DNA from: Olivibacter jilunii
GTDB taxonomy: Bacteria; Bacteroidota; Bacteroidia; Sphingobacteriales; Sphingobacteriaceae
NCBI RefSeq assembly: GCF_900607235.1
Contig: NZ_LR027849.1
Location: forward strand, 1,203,231 to 1,267,230
Reading direction: 5' to 3'
DNA length: 64,000 bases
Shown: positions 45,491 to 53,988 of the stretch, piece after piece
Numbering within the stretch: the stretch's first letter is position 1
Layout: every line of letters starts with the position of its first letter
Translations under genes and position numbers: made by a program
The notes under the pieces: generated by a model
Told to the model about the DNA's origin: nothing
The model's database searches: none
Seen by the model: the letters and a program-made list of their open reading frames with translations, nothing else

Positions 45491-46714
45491 TTACTTGTAT
45501 TTCGTTGTGATCAATATAACTCCATTTTTGCCCATGCTACCATACATAGCTGTCGCCGCGCGATCTTTTAGGACGTTAATACTTGCTATGTCATTTGGAT
45601 TGATTGCATTAATATCTTCGCCTTCTTTCAAGACGACACCATCAAGCACCAACAAAGGTTGCACTTGGTTTTTTGATCTGATAGTCAGCATTTTTGCTTT
45701 TTTCCTTCCATTTTGGAATGCTAGTTTCGGAAGCTCCTTGGGGCGATCTTTTTCTTGAATTGCCGTACCTAACGTTTCTTCTTTTTCATGTTTATTGCCC
45801 GCGTTCGGTGTGACATGTGATAAACCGGCATTAATCAACTTACCATCTTCTTGATAAGCTTTGCTGATCGTAAACACCATCGCTGAAATAGTAATTGCAG
45901 GTACAATAAACACATACTTGCTGAGATGCAGTTGTGAAGATTTCTTTTTGTTCATCATCGCAATTCTTCGTTTTAAGGCGTTAAAATTGAAATGATTGCT
46001 AAGCTCCGGAGAAATAGTTCGACTGTTAAGATTAACAAGACTATATTGGTATTTTTTCTTGTCTACGCCGCTTTGGAGAACTTTATGGTCTGTTAAAAAT
46101 TCTAAATTTTCTTTTATGGCCGAACGGGTCAACCAAATAATTGGATTAAACCAGCAGCATAGGCTAGCGATCTCTACAAGTAGCACATCAATGGTATGCA
46201 ACTGTTTTACATGCTCTATTTCATGCTTCAGGATTTCTCTTAAATCACGTTCTGTGTGAAGCGATTTATTTAGATAAATGGATTTCCAAAAAGAAAAGGG
46301 AGGGATGTCTAGCCATACTTGACGATACCGACAGCTTTCAAAAATGGCGACCGTTGATTTTTGATGAATCTTCGATAAACTAAACAATCGGAGAAGGAAC
46401 CTCAAGGTTAGCAAAGCAACTACAGACGAAAATAACAAGGTAATAATATTCCATAAATCTACTTTGGGCGGTATGATAGACAGGAGATCGTCCCAAGTCA
46501 TTATTTGCATTTCACTCCTTCCTGCAGAATTTTCTTTAGCAAAAAACATAGAAAGATCAACGAGCGGATACAAGGCAGAAAACAGGAGTCCCATGATAAA
46601 ATAACATCTATTCAGAAGGTAAAAAGTTAGCTTCCGTAAGAACAGGTAGTAACCTCCGTAAAATAAGGCAATTGATAAATTAACCTTTAATAAATAATCA
46701 ATCCATTCAGGCAT
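45491..46714 (-). CDS. BlaR1-like M56 peptidase with C-terminal SusC-plug stub
   Basis: 407 residues. Three or four N-terminal membrane helices carry the M56 zinc-peptidase domain with HEIEH at 164-168 (third ligand probably Glu205). A further helix at ~267-284 leads to an extracytoplasmic part. The last ~55 residues (353-407) reproduce the end of a SusC-family plug: [49 protein letters not shown], then stop. It lacks a penicillin-sensor domain. In BlaR1 systems the peptidase cuts the BlaI repressor after a signal; the BlaI-type gene lies 2 bases upstream. The plug-like end could contact an outer membrane partner. Confidence 0.9.
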   Translation of the reverse strand: MPEWIDYLLKVNLSIALFYGGYYLFLRKLTFYLLNRCYFIMGLLFSALYPLVDLSMFFAKENSAGRSEMQIMTWDDLLSIIPPKVDLWNIITLLFSSVVALLTLRFLLRLFSLSKIHQKSTVAIFESCRYRQVWLDIPPFSFWKSIYLNKSLHTERDLREILKHEIEHVKQLHTIDVLLVEIASLCCWFNPIIWLTRSAIKENLEFLTDHKVLQSGVDKKKYQYSLVNLNSRTISPELSNHFNFNALKRRIAMMNKKKSSQLHLSKYVFIVPAITISAMVFTISKAYQEDGKLINAGLSHVTPNAGNKHEKEETLGTAIQEKDRPKELPKLAFQNGRKKAKMLTIRSKNQVQPLLVLDGVVLKEGEDINAINPNDIASINVLKDRAATAMYGSMGKNGVILITTKYK

Positions 46715-46716
46715 AG

Positions 46717-47082
46717 CTAATCCTTATCTTGTTCATCAATCATTTTAATAATCTCTTTCAATTCCCGCGCACTGATTTTCTCTTCTTTCGCGAAAAAGGA
46801 TACAAGTTCTTTATAAGAATTTCGAAAATACTCGCTTACAAATCCGTTCATAAACCCACGCTTGTATTCCTCTTCCGTAACAGTCGGTTCATATCGATAG
46901 GCATTGGCATATTTTACCGATCTAACAAAGCTTTTTCGTTCAAGGTTCTTCAGTGTAGATGCCAATGTTGTATAGGGAATTTTAGGATCGGGCATACTAT
47001 CCAATAATTCTTTTACAAAGCCGCCTCCGTTTTTCCAAATCAACAGCATGGCTTCCTCTTCTTGTGCACTTAGTTTCTGCAT
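46717..47082 (-). CDS. BlaI/MecI/CopY family transcriptional repressor
   Basis: 121 residues. The winged-helix region runs [24 protein letters not shown] to [29 protein letters not shown], the BlaI/MecI pattern, followed by a helical dimerisation tail ([35 protein letters not shown]). Such repressors are inactivated by M56 proteolysis; the partner gene begins 2 bases downstream. Upstream lie three alternating TTTCGTA half-sites over its promoter, which fits self-repression. Confidence 0.92.
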   Translation of the reverse strand: MQKLSAQEEEAMLLIWKNGGGFVKELLDSMPDPKIPYTTLASTLKNLERKSFVRSVKYANAYRYEPTVTEEEYKRGFMNGFVSEYFRNSYKELVSFFAKEEKISARELKEIIKMIDEQDKD

Positions 47083-47095
47083 AACTCTATGTTTA

Positions 47096-47121
47096 TTTCG
47101 TAAATCTACGAAATTTTCGTA
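47096..47121. promoter_or_regulatory. Triple half-site operator of the BlaI operon
   Basis: TTTCGTA (47096-47102), TACGAAA (47107-47113) and TTTCGTA (47115-47121) alternate in orientation, with spacers of 4 and 1 bases. The minus-strand -7-like box TAGATTTA (7 of 8) lies within the block, and TTTG sits 18 bases further upstream. This site differs from the TACA/TGTA operators of staphylococcal BlaI/MecI. Confidence 0.6.
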
Positions 47122-47174
47122 AAAAACAAAATATTATTTGAAATAACGGATCTACGAGTCGGGTACAAAATGTT

Positions 47175-47257
47175 TATATTTGACTTTTTCATTGGTACAA
47201 ATTGTTTTTAGTGAAACCGAAACTTGCCTATTATGTTAACAGCATAAGAAAGTTTCG
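47175..47257 (+). promoter_or_regulatory. Promoter and structured leader of the DUF3347 gene
   Basis: Exact -7 box TATATTTG (47175-47182), followed by a leader that holds CGAAACTT (47218-47225) / AAGTTTCG (47250-47257) with an inner TTATG / CATAA stem. The hairpin ends 16 bases before the start codon. It could modulate translation. Confidence 0.45.
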
Positions 47258-47273
47258 ACTTTAAATTGATCAT

Positions 47274-47804
47274 ATGAAACGAAGAAAAGGAATAAGTCCA
47301 TTGTTTTATACGGCATTGGCCATATTGTTTATTAGTTGTCATAGCGGCCCTAACAAAAAGGGGCAGGATGCCGATACAACACGTGTGAGCGAACAAGGTA
47401 TCGTGATAGAAAACGACACCTTGTCGCAAGTCTTTGCCGCTTATATAAAGGTAAAGGATGCACTGGTTGCCTCAGACCCTAAATTGGCAGGCGAAGCGTC
47501 CAACAGACTTTCAGAAAGCCTTAAAGGTATTCACGGTTGTGAAAATACAGCCATCTTGGCACAGGAGCTTGCCAATTCAACAGATTTAGCCTTACAGCGT
47601 TCGGCATTTTCGGCAATAAGCAAAGATCTGATCGACATGTATCAACGTCCTTCTTTAAGTGCGGGCAAAATTTATGTAATTCATTGCCCGATGTACAACA
47701 ATAAAGCGGGCGGAGATTGGCTTTCTACCAGTCCGGAGATAAAAAACCCTTACTTTGGTGAAGAAATGTTAACCTGTGGAACTGTCACACAGGAAATTAA
47801 GTAG
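47274..47804 (+). CDS. DUF3347 lipoprotein with a metal-binding-type motif
   Basis: 176 residues, lipoprotein signal ending LFISC. The mature domain is helical (YIKVKDALVASDPKLAGEASNRLSESL) and ends HCPMYNNKAGGDWLSTSPEIKNPYFGEEMLTCG. The His-Cys-Pro-Met, the Met-Leu-x-Cys and the conserved NPYxGxxM are the pattern found in DUF3347 and at the C-terminus of some CusB proteins, where it is thought to bind copper. It should be periplasmic and may be a copper chaperone or scavenger. It stands alone between the BlaI unit and gltA. Confidence 0.85.
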   Translation: MKRRKGISPLFYTALAILFISCHSGPNKKGQDADTTRVSEQGIVIENDTLSQVFAAYIKVKDALVASDPKLAGEASNRLSESLKGIHGCENTAILAQELANSTDLALQRSAFSAISKDLIDMYQRPSLSAGKIYVIHCPMYNNKAGGDWLSTSPEIKNPYFGEEMLTCGTVTQEIK

Positions 47805-47896
47805 AATCGGGAATAAAATCGTGTCATCGCAAATTAATTTATCGTAAATAAATTGAAATATTTATAGGTTTCCCTATGTTTTAAGCCATTTTTTTT

Positions 47897-47904
47897 TAGT
47901 TTTG
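47897..47904 (+). promoter_or_regulatory. -7 promoter box of gltA
   Basis: TAGTTTTG, exact TAnnTTTG match 20 bases before the gltA start codon. Confidence 0.5.
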
Positions 47905-47924
47905 TTACAAACCATAGAATCATT

Positions 47925-49211
47925 ATGTCAGAAAAAGTTTCTTTAAATATTGGAGATAAGCAGGTAGAGTTACCAATCATTACAGGTACAGAAAACGAGA
48001 AAGCAATAGATATTTCGAAAATTAGAGCAGAGACAGGATTTATAACGCTTGATCCGGGTTTTAAAAACACCGGTGCAACAACAAGTGCTATCACATATTT
48101 AGATGGCGAAGAAGGTATACTTCGTTATAGAGGCTATCCCATAGAGGAATTAGCTGAAAAATCAACCTTTCTGGAAGTGGCGTACCTGTTGATATATGGA
48201 GAATTGCCAACCCAAGCTGAGTTTACTGATTTTCAGAATAAAGTAAGCCGACACACGCTTATCCATGAAGATATGAAGAAATTTTTCGAAGGTTTTCCTA
48301 CCAAATCCCATCCGATGGGACAGCTGTCGGCCTTGGTAGGAGCTCTTTCAGCATTTTATCCGGAATCGCTAAACCCGGACGCCTCCGAGGAGGAAGACAA
48401 TCTTACCATCATTAAACTACTTGCTAAGTTTCCAACCATTGTTTCATGGATTTATAAGAAGTCCTTGGGACACCCGGTCATATACCCAAAAAATAAGTTA
48501 GACTATGTAAGCAATTACCTGAACATGACTTTTGGTCAATTGACGGAAGAAGTCGAAATTGATCCAATTGTTACCTCAGCGATGAATAAACTACTCATTC
48601 TACACGCTGATCATGAACAAAATTGTTCAACATCAACCGTTAGAATCGTTGGATCTTCAAATGCCAACCTTTTCACTTCCATCTCTGCCGGTATTTCCGC
48701 GCTTTGGGGGCCGCTTCATGGCGGGGCTAATCAGGCCGTAATAGAAATGCTGGAGCGAATAAAAGAAGATGGCGGTGATTCGGAAAAATGGCTGGCTAAA
48801 GCAAAAGATAAAAACGATCCGTTCCGCCTAATGGGATTTGGCCATCGTGTATATAAGAACTTTGACCCGCGCGCTAAAATAATAAAAAAGGCATGTGACG
48901 ATATTCTGGACAGTTTAGGAGTACAGGATCCCGTATTAAATATTGCGAAAAAACTGGAAGAAACCGCGCTAAGTGACCCCTATTTTGTGGATCGTAAGTT
49001 ATATCCGAATGTAGATTTTTATTCCGGTATTATTTACCGGGCACTTGGCTTCCCTACGGATATGTTTACGGTGTTATTTGCCCTTGGCCGCTTGCCCGGT
49101 TGGATAGCGCAATGGAAAGAAATGCGTACAAACAAAGAACCAATTGGGCGCCCACGTCAAGTATATACAGGACATCCAAAACGTAATTTCGTTGCGATGA
49201 AAGACAGATAA
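47925..49211 (+). CDS. gltA: Citrate synthase
   Basis: 428 residues, type of the Gram-negative hexameric enzyme. Conserved sites: LILHADHEQNCSTSTVR, GPLHGGANQAVIEML (active His) and FGHRVYKNFDPRAKI (active His and oxaloacetate Arg), with the Asp-containing region further on. The N-terminal ~50-residue extension (VELPIITGTENEKAIDISK) is the NADH-binding-type lead common in this class. It condenses acetyl-CoA with oxaloacetate in the citric acid cycle. Ends in a wobble-containing hairpin. Confidence 0.98.
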   Translation: MSEKVSLNIGDKQVELPIITGTENEKAIDISKIRAETGFITLDPGFKNTGATTSAITYLDGEEGILRYRGYPIEELAEKSTFLEVAYLLIYGELPTQAEFTDFQNKVSRHTLIHEDMKKFFEGFPTKSHPMGQLSALVGALSAFYPESLNPDASEEEDNLTIIKLLAKFPTIVSWIYKKSLGHPVIYPKNKLDYVSNYLNMTFGQLTEEVEIDPIVTSAMNKLLILHADHEQNCSTSTVRIVGSSNANLFTSISAGISALWGPLHGGANQAVIEMLERIKEDGGDSEKWLAKAKDKNDPFRLMGFGHRVYKNFDPRAKIIKKACDDILDSLGVQDPVLNIAKKLEETALSDPYFVDRKLYPNVDFYSGIIYRALGFPTDMFTVLFALGRLPGWIAQWKEMRTNKEPIGRPRQVYTGHPKRNFVAMKDR

Positions 49212-49235
49212 CCAGGGTTTAATAAATCATTTAAC

Positions 49236-49267
49236 AAGAGAGGGGCTAACTAGAGTGCTCCTTTCTT
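49236..49267. terminator. Terminator between gltA and DUF3185 gene
   Basis: An 11-bp stem (with two G-T pairs) at about 49236-49246 / 49257-49267, followed on the plus strand by ATTTTG. The second arm overlaps the stop of the convergent gene, so it probably serves gltA. Confidence 0.5.
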
Positions 49268-49484
49268 ATTTTGTACCCTTGTTCGCTTGACTAACTAACG
49301 CAATAATTCCCCCACCAATTAGAATGGCACCTAAGTAAGGTGGCCAGTTAACTTGCTTTTCCTTATCAGCATTGATTTCTACGGGACCTGCATCTACTAC
49401 TTTTTCCTTTTTTGTATAACTGAAACCTGTCCAGATCAACATCACAGCTCCCACAATTATAAGTATAATACCTAGTACCTTCAT
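49266..49484 (-). CDS. DUF3185-like small membrane protein
   Basis: 72 residues from ATG 49484; the longer frame to 49556 would place 24 unlike residues before the first helix. Two membrane helices (VLGIILIIVGAVMLIWTGF and PYLGAILIGGGIIALVS) are joined by a charged loop ending NWPPYLGA. This fits the DUF3185 type of small membrane protein, function unknown. Divergent from lgt. Confidence 0.72.
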   Translation of the reverse strand: MKVLGIILIIVGAVMLIWTGFSYTKKEKVVDAGPVEINADKEKQVNWPPYLGAILIGGGIIALVSQANKGTK

Positions 49485-49584
49485 CCGTCTTCGTTTTGAT
49501 ATAGTAAACAACAAAGCAATCGACATATAGTTTATAAGAAGGGTAGGCGCTCGCAAATCTTTTTCGTTTTTTGCATAAAAAAAT

Positions 49585-49592
49585 TATCTTTA
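49585..49592 (+). promoter_or_regulatory. -7-like box before lgt
   Basis: TATCTTTA is a 7-of-8 match to TAnnTTTG and lies only 6 bases before the chosen lgt ATG (49598), so the mRNA may be leaderless or nearly so. Confidence 0.35.
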
Positions 49593-49597
49593 GCTTT

Positions 49598-50776
49598 ATG
49601 TTTCCTACCTTATCTCATCTGATCGCATATCTTTTCGGGATATATATTCCATTGCCAATTCAGACATTTGGCTTATTTGTTGGCTTTGCCTTTCTGTCTG
49701 CATACTACATTTTTAAGGTTGAGCTTATACGTAAAGAACAACTGGGATTAATTATGCCTGTTAAGCAGGAGGTAAGGGTAGGAGAACCCGCACATCCGGT
49801 TGAGATACTGATGAACGCATTGGTCGGGTTCATCATTGGTTATAAGCTAATACATGCTATTTTCAACTATGCCGATTTAGTTGATAACCCTCAAGCTTTC
49901 TTACTATCCACTAAAGGTTCCTTAACAGGTGGTGTGCTGCTGGGTATTCTATTTGGCTATTGGCTCTATAAAGATAAGAAGAAGCAAGAGCTTGCAGAAG
50001 ATAAAATAGAAATACAACAGATACATCCCTATGAACTGATGAGCAAAATTTTAGTTTGGGCAGCCATTTGGGGCCTACTGGGGGCGAAGCTTTTCCATAA
50101 CTTAGAGTATTGGGACGATTTTATACATAATCCGGTAGAAAGTCTCTTATCTTTTAGCGGACTTACTTTTTATGGTGGTATCCTGTTCGGTGGTGCAGCA
50201 GTTATTTATTACACCAAAAAACAGGGCATACATCCATTACATATGCTTGATGTGGGTGCTCCCGGCATGATGTTAGGTTACGCCGTTGGTCGTTTAGGTT
50301 GTCAGTTATCAGGGGATGGCGATTGGGGCATTGAGAATTTAGCTACTAAACCATCGAGCCTTCAATGGATTCCCGATTGGGCTTGGGCATTTAAATTTCC
50401 TCATAACGTGATTAACGAAGGTGTGCCTATTGTAGGCTGTGAAGGTAAATTTTGCCATGAGCTACCGGTTGCCGTGTTTCCCACATCTTTTTACGAATTT
50501 TTGATGTGTCTTATCCTTTTTGCCTTACTTTGGTTTTTAAGGCAAAAAATACATACTGCCGGAATGCTCTTTTCTATTTATCTTATGTTAAATGGTGTCG
50601 AACGTTTTTCGATAGAACTAATCAGGGTAAATGCAAAATATCACCTTTTAGGAATATCATTTACGCAAGCTGAATTGATTTCCCTCGCCATGGTCCTGGT
50701 CGGACTTATCGGCGTTTTTTACACCCGGTCAAGAGCACAAAAAACTGCTTATTCCATTACGCAAAAATATGCTTAA
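49598..50776 (+). CDS. lgt: Prolipoprotein diacylglyceryl transferase
   Basis: 392 residues from ATG 49598; the longer frame starts with TTG at 49571, before the -7-like box. About eight membrane helices. The Lgt signature is GYAVGRLGCQLSGDGDWGI (GRxGC core) and the His motif lies in the HPYELM / HPL region. It transfers diacylglycerol to the lipobox Cys of prolipoproteins in the inner membrane, the first step for the many lipoproteins in this window. Longer than the E. coli enzyme, as is usual in Bacteroidota. Overlaps the next gene by 8 bases. Confidence 0.95.
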   Translation: MFPTLSHLIAYLFGIYIPLPIQTFGLFVGFAFLSAYYIFKVELIRKEQLGLIMPVKQEVRVGEPAHPVEILMNALVGFIIGYKLIHAIFNYADLVDNPQAFLLSTKGSLTGGVLLGILFGYWLYKDKKKQELAEDKIEIQQIHPYELMSKILVWAAIWGLLGAKLFHNLEYWDDFIHNPVESLLSFSGLTFYGGILFGGAAVIYYTKKQGIHPLHMLDVGAPGMMLGYAVGRLGCQLSGDGDWGIENLATKPSSLQWIPDWAWAFKFPHNVINEGVPIVGCEGKFCHELPVAVFPTSFYEFLMCLILFALLWFLRQKIHTAGMLFSIYLMLNGVERFSIELIRVNAKYHLLGISFTQAELISLAMVLVGLIGVFYTRSRAQKTAYSITQKYA

Positions 50777-51563
50777 TTTATCTCAACTCACGCAACAAGT
50801 ACGATCCATAGCGATCGAAGCGGCTAACTTTATCAGGCAGGAACGGTTAAGCTTTGATAAAAGTAAAATAGAGCAAAAGGGCCTTCACGACTTGGTTTCA
50901 TATGTAGATAAAGGCGCTGAATTTATTATTGTAGAACGGCTCAAAGACTTATTACCGGAAGCAGGCTTTATCACTGAAGAAAAAACGATCGTGAAGAAGG
51001 GCGACGTCTATAATTGGATCATAGACCCACTTGACGGAACTACCAATTTCATTCATGATATTCCCGCCTATTGTGTTAGCATTGCGCTTGCTCGTAATCG
51101 TCAACCTATTATAGGGGTTGTTTATGAAGTGACCAGCAAAGAATGTTATTATGCCTTTGAACAAGGAGGCGCATTTTTGAACGATCGCCGGATAAAAGTC
51201 TCTGCATCGACGACTTTATCCGATTCATTGCTCGCTACCGGTTTTCCTTTTTATAAATTTGAGTATCAAAATCAATACATCAATCTACTTAAACATTTAA
51301 TGCAGCAATGCCGTGGCATTAGGAGAATCGGTTCAGCCGCCCTGGACTTGGCTTACGCTGCCGCAGGAAGATTCGATTGCTTCTTTGAATATAATCTGAA
51401 TGACTACGATATGGCTGCCGGCGTATTGTTGGTTAAAGAAGCGGGTGGTATCGCTTATGATTTTGAGGGAAGTCAAGAGATGCTGGATAAAAGATCTGTT
51501 ATTGCAGGCAATTTTGATATTACTAACCTCGTACTATCCGCAGTAAAAATGCACTTTAAATAA
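50769..51563 (+). CDS. suhB: Inositol monophosphatase family protein
   Basis: 264 residues. The metal-binding and catalytic motifs are present: FITEEK (Glu of the first loop), WIIDPLDGTTNFIHDIP and NDYDMAAGVLLVKEAGG. It hydrolyses inositol monophosphate or related sugar phosphates, or acts like SuhB on RNA processing; substrate not determined by sequence. Translation is probably coupled to lgt because the reading frames overlap by 8 bases. Symbol is by analogy. Confidence 0.88.
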   Translation: MLNLSQLTQQVRSIAIEAANFIRQERLSFDKSKIEQKGLHDLVSYVDKGAEFIIVERLKDLLPEAGFITEEKTIVKKGDVYNWIIDPLDGTTNFIHDIPAYCVSIALARNRQPIIGVVYEVTSKECYYAFEQGGAFLNDRRIKVSASTTLSDSLLATGFPFYKFEYQNQYINLLKHLMQQCRGIRRIGSAALDLAYAAAGRFDCFFEYNLNDYDMAAGVLLVKEAGGIAYDFEGSQEMLDKRSVIAGNFDITNLVLSAVKMHFK

Positions 51564-51597
51564 GAAGAGCCCGGTTTCTACCGGGCTCTTCTCTTGA
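51563..51597 (+). terminator. Rho-independent terminator after the suhB-like gene
   Basis: Perfect 13-bp stem AGAAGAGCCCGGT / ACCGGGCTCTTCT (51563-51575 / 51580-51592), tetraloop TTCT, then CTTGAATTT. It overlaps the last base of the stop codon. Confidence 0.82.
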
Positions 51598-51616
51598 ATT
51601 TCTATTTATTATTATA

Positions 51617-52171
51617 TTACATAGCTTCCGCCACAACCTCTTGAACCTCAGGAACCATTCGCTTTAACAACCCTTCTATACCTGCTTTTAGCGTAATTGT
51701 TGAAGACGGGCACCCGCTACATGAACCGCGTAATTCAACTGTTACCACGCCTTCATCAAAAGATTTATAAGCAATAGCACCACCATCTTGTTCAACAGCA
51801 GGACGGACATAATCGTGTAATACTTGCTGAATTTTCTTTTCAGTTTCACTGCCTTCGAAAGCCACATTCTCATCACGCTCTACCTCATGTATTAGCAATT
51901 CAGATTCTACCGCGCCCTTTACGAAATCTTTCAATATGGGCAGGATGTCTTCCCATTCACTATCTTCGGATTTTGTAATAGTGACAAAATTACTGGCAAA
52001 GAAAACACCATTAACAAAATTAAATTTAAAGAGCTCCCGTGCGAAGGGAGAACTTTGGGCTTTCTCCTTATCAGGAAAATCTAAACTCCCATTATACAAC
52101 AACTTATTTACCAGAAACTTCATAGTTGCCGGATTGGGGGTACTCTCTGTATATACGTTGATCGTGGCCAT
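51617..52171 (-). CDS. nfuA: NifU-like Fe-S scaffold/carrier protein
   Basis: 184 residues. The N-terminal half is the Nfu-N domain (TESTPNPATMKFLVNKLL ... FFASNFVTITK) and the C-terminal half is the NifU-C domain with the cluster-binding CxxC in RGSCSGCPSSTITLKAGIEGLL. It carries Fe-S clusters from the assembly machinery to target enzymes, in the cytoplasm. A -7 box TAGCTTTG lies on the minus strand (plus 52192-52199). Symbol by family; the arrangement is that of eukaryotic-type NFU1. Confidence 0.93.
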   Translation of the reverse strand: MATINVYTESTPNPATMKFLVNKLLYNGSLDFPDKEKAQSSPFARELFKFNFVNGVFFASNFVTITKSEDSEWEDILPILKDFVKGAVESELLIHEVERDENVAFEGSETEKKIQQVLHDYVRPAVEQDGGAIAYKSFDEGVVTVELRGSCSGCPSSTITLKAGIEGLLKRMVPEVQEVVAEAM

Positions 52172-52191
52172 TTTTATTTATATTAATTACA

Positions 52192-52199
52192 CAAAGCTA
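52192..52199 (-). promoter_or_regulatory. -7 promoter box of the nfu gene
   Basis: CAAAGCTA on the plus strand reads TAGCTTTG on the minus strand, exact match 21 bases before the ATG. Confidence 0.5.
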
Positions 52200-52265
52200 A
52201 CAAAAATATAACGGACAAGAAGTCAACTGCACGTCATAGTTAATATAGCGATGCGATACCTCTCC

Positions 52266-53603
52266 CTAAACCCCGGTATAGTTCCAGGGTGTAATGGCCT
52301 TGAGCTCCTCTTTAAGCGGATCAGCGATATTCAGATTATTGATAAAAGCGGCTATTGATTCCTGATTAATTGCTTCGTTTGTCCGCGTTAAATCCTTCAA
52401 TGCTTCATAGGGCTTGGGGTATCCTTCTCTTCTCAATATTGTTTGTATAGCCTCCGCTACAACAGCCCAATTTTTTTCCAGATCGGCCCGAAGCGCGTCT
52501 TCGTTCAATATGAGTTTTTTGAGTCCTCGCATAATGGACTTGAAGGCAATGAGTGTATGGCCAAAAGGAACACCTATGTTTCTCAACACAGTCGAATCTG
52601 TTAAATCGCGCTGCAACCTGGAAATAGGCAGCTTAGCAGCTAAATGCTCAAACAAGGCGTTGGCTAGACCTAAGTTACCTTCTGCATTTTCGAAATCTAT
52701 AGGATTGACTTTATGTGGCATAGCGGAAGATCCGATCTGTCCGGCAATAATCTGCTGTTTAAAGTAATCCATGGAAATGTAAGTCCAGATATCTCTACAC
52801 AAATCAATTAAAATATTGTTTACCCGCTTTAAAGCGTCACAATGTGCCGCAAAGTTATCATAATGTTCAATTTGGGTTGTTTTTTGCGACCTATGGAGAC
52901 CTAAAATATCGTTTACCAGGTGATTACCAAAGGCAACCCAGTCAATGTCTGGATAAGCGATATGATGTGCATTGAAATTTCCGGTAGCCCCCCCAAATTT
53001 AGCTGAGAAGGGAATCGCCTTAAGTTGATTTAGCTGTCCCTCTAATCGTTCAACAAATACGGCTAGCTCTTTACCTAAACGAGTCGGCGAAGCGGGCTGC
53101 CCATGTGTCTTTGCCAGCATAGGTATGGCTTTCCATTGCTTGGCCATAGCGTCAAGTTCGCTGATAAGTACGTGAATACCCGGATAATATACTTTGTTTA
53201 AGGCTTCCTTCCAGGAATAGGGAATGGCTGTGTTGTTAATGTCCTGTGACGTCAATCCAAAATGAATAAATTCTTTCGAATCTGTCAACCCGATTGCCTC
53301 AAACTTTTCTTTGATGAAATACTCAACGGCTTTCACATCGTGATTAGTTGTCTTCTCCAGATCCTTAATACGTTGTGCGTCGTTCTCAGAAAAGTCCTCA
53401 TATATGGTCCGCAGAGCCGCTTTATTCGGTAAAGCACTTAATTGGGATATACCGGTTTCAGCAAGTGCGATAAAATATTCAATTTCTACAAATACACGAT
53501 ATTTTATTAAAGCGGCCTCCGAAAAAAAAGAAGCTAAATCTTTTGTTGCACTGTGATAACGACCATCTATCGGTGAAACTGCTGTAAGTGGAGATAAACT
53601 CAT
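52266..53603 (-). CDS. purB: Adenylosuccinate lyase
   Basis: 445 residues. Family signatures: the N-terminal PIDGRYHSATKDL, HFGLTSQDINNTAIP, KTHGQPASPTRLG and SSAMPHKVNPIDFENAEGN (catalytic Ser loop). It makes AICAR and AMP from the corresponding succinyl compounds in purine synthesis. An exact minus-strand -7 box TAACTTTG (plus 53632-53639) lies 28 bases before the ATG. Confidence 0.97.
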   Translation of the reverse strand: MSLSPLTAVSPIDGRYHSATKDLASFFSEAALIKYRVFVEIEYFIALAETGISQLSALPNKAALRTIYEDFSENDAQRIKDLEKTTNHDVKAVEYFIKEKFEAIGLTDSKEFIHFGLTSQDINNTAIPYSWKEALNKVYYPGIHVLISELDAMAKQWKAIPMLAKTHGQPASPTRLGKELAVFVERLEGQLNQLKAIPFSAKFGGATGNFNAHHIAYPDIDWVAFGNHLVNDILGLHRSQKTTQIEHYDNFAAHCDALKRVNNILIDLCRDIWTYISMDYFKQQIIAGQIGSSAMPHKVNPIDFENAEGNLGLANALFEHLAAKLPISRLQRDLTDSTVLRNIGVPFGHTLIAFKSIMRGLKKLILNEDALRADLEKNWAVVAEAIQTILRREGYPKPYEALKDLTRTNEAINQESIAAFINNLNIADPLKEELKAITPWNYTGV

Positions 53604-53631
53604 GTCAATGAAATATGTCGGGTTAAAAGCG

Positions 53632-53639
53632 CAAAGTTA
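53632..53639 (-). promoter_or_regulatory. -7 promoter box of purB
   Basis: CAAAGTTA on the plus strand is TAACTTTG on the minus strand, an exact match to TAnnTTTG. Confidence 0.5.
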
Positions 53640-53732
53640 AAAAAATATTGCATTTGTCCATTTTCTCCCATCAGAGAATGAGATCAATTTTAGAAACAAT
53701 GCCACGGAGGGGACCCGTACCATTTTACAAAA

Positions 53733-53769
53733 AAAAAGCGTTTCCGCTCATGAACGGAAACGCTTTTTA
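53733..53769. terminator. Bidirectional hairpin between purB leader and small lipoprotein gene
   Basis: GCGTTTCCG (53738-53746) / CGGAAACGC (53755-53763), 8-base loop, with A residues on the left and T residues on the right. It ends the small lipoprotein transcript on the minus strand. Confidence 0.82.
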
Positions 53770-53784
53770 CTATTTCAGTTTTAA

Positions 53785-53988
53785 TTACTGAGCTTCTTTA
53801 ACTGTAGTATCAGCAGTTACAGTAGTATCTGTAGTGATAACAGTTGTATCTGGCTCGCTAGGAGTAACAACAGTAGTAGTATCAGTTGTTTCTTCAGTAG
53901 CAGATCCTTCGCCAGAGTTTGAGTTACAAGCAGCAACAGTTAAAGTTAAAGCTAAACCTAAAAAACCGAATTTGAATAAATTTTTCAT
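53785..53988 (-). CDS. Small Thr-rich lipoprotein
   Basis: 67 residues from ATG 53988. The signal peptide ends TVAAC (lipobox). The mature part is almost entirely Thr, Val, Glu, Ser and Asp (TTDTTTVVTPSEPDTTVI), low-complexity, with no folded domain evident. The upstream leader is about 110 bases with a 7-of-8 -7-like box (CATCTTTG). Such tiny lipoproteins are usually surface or outer-membrane linked; the role is not known. Confidence 0.75.
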   Translation of the reverse strand: MKNLFKFGFLGLALTLTVAACNSNSGEGSATEETTDTTTVVTPSEPDTTVITTDTTVTADTTVKEAQ

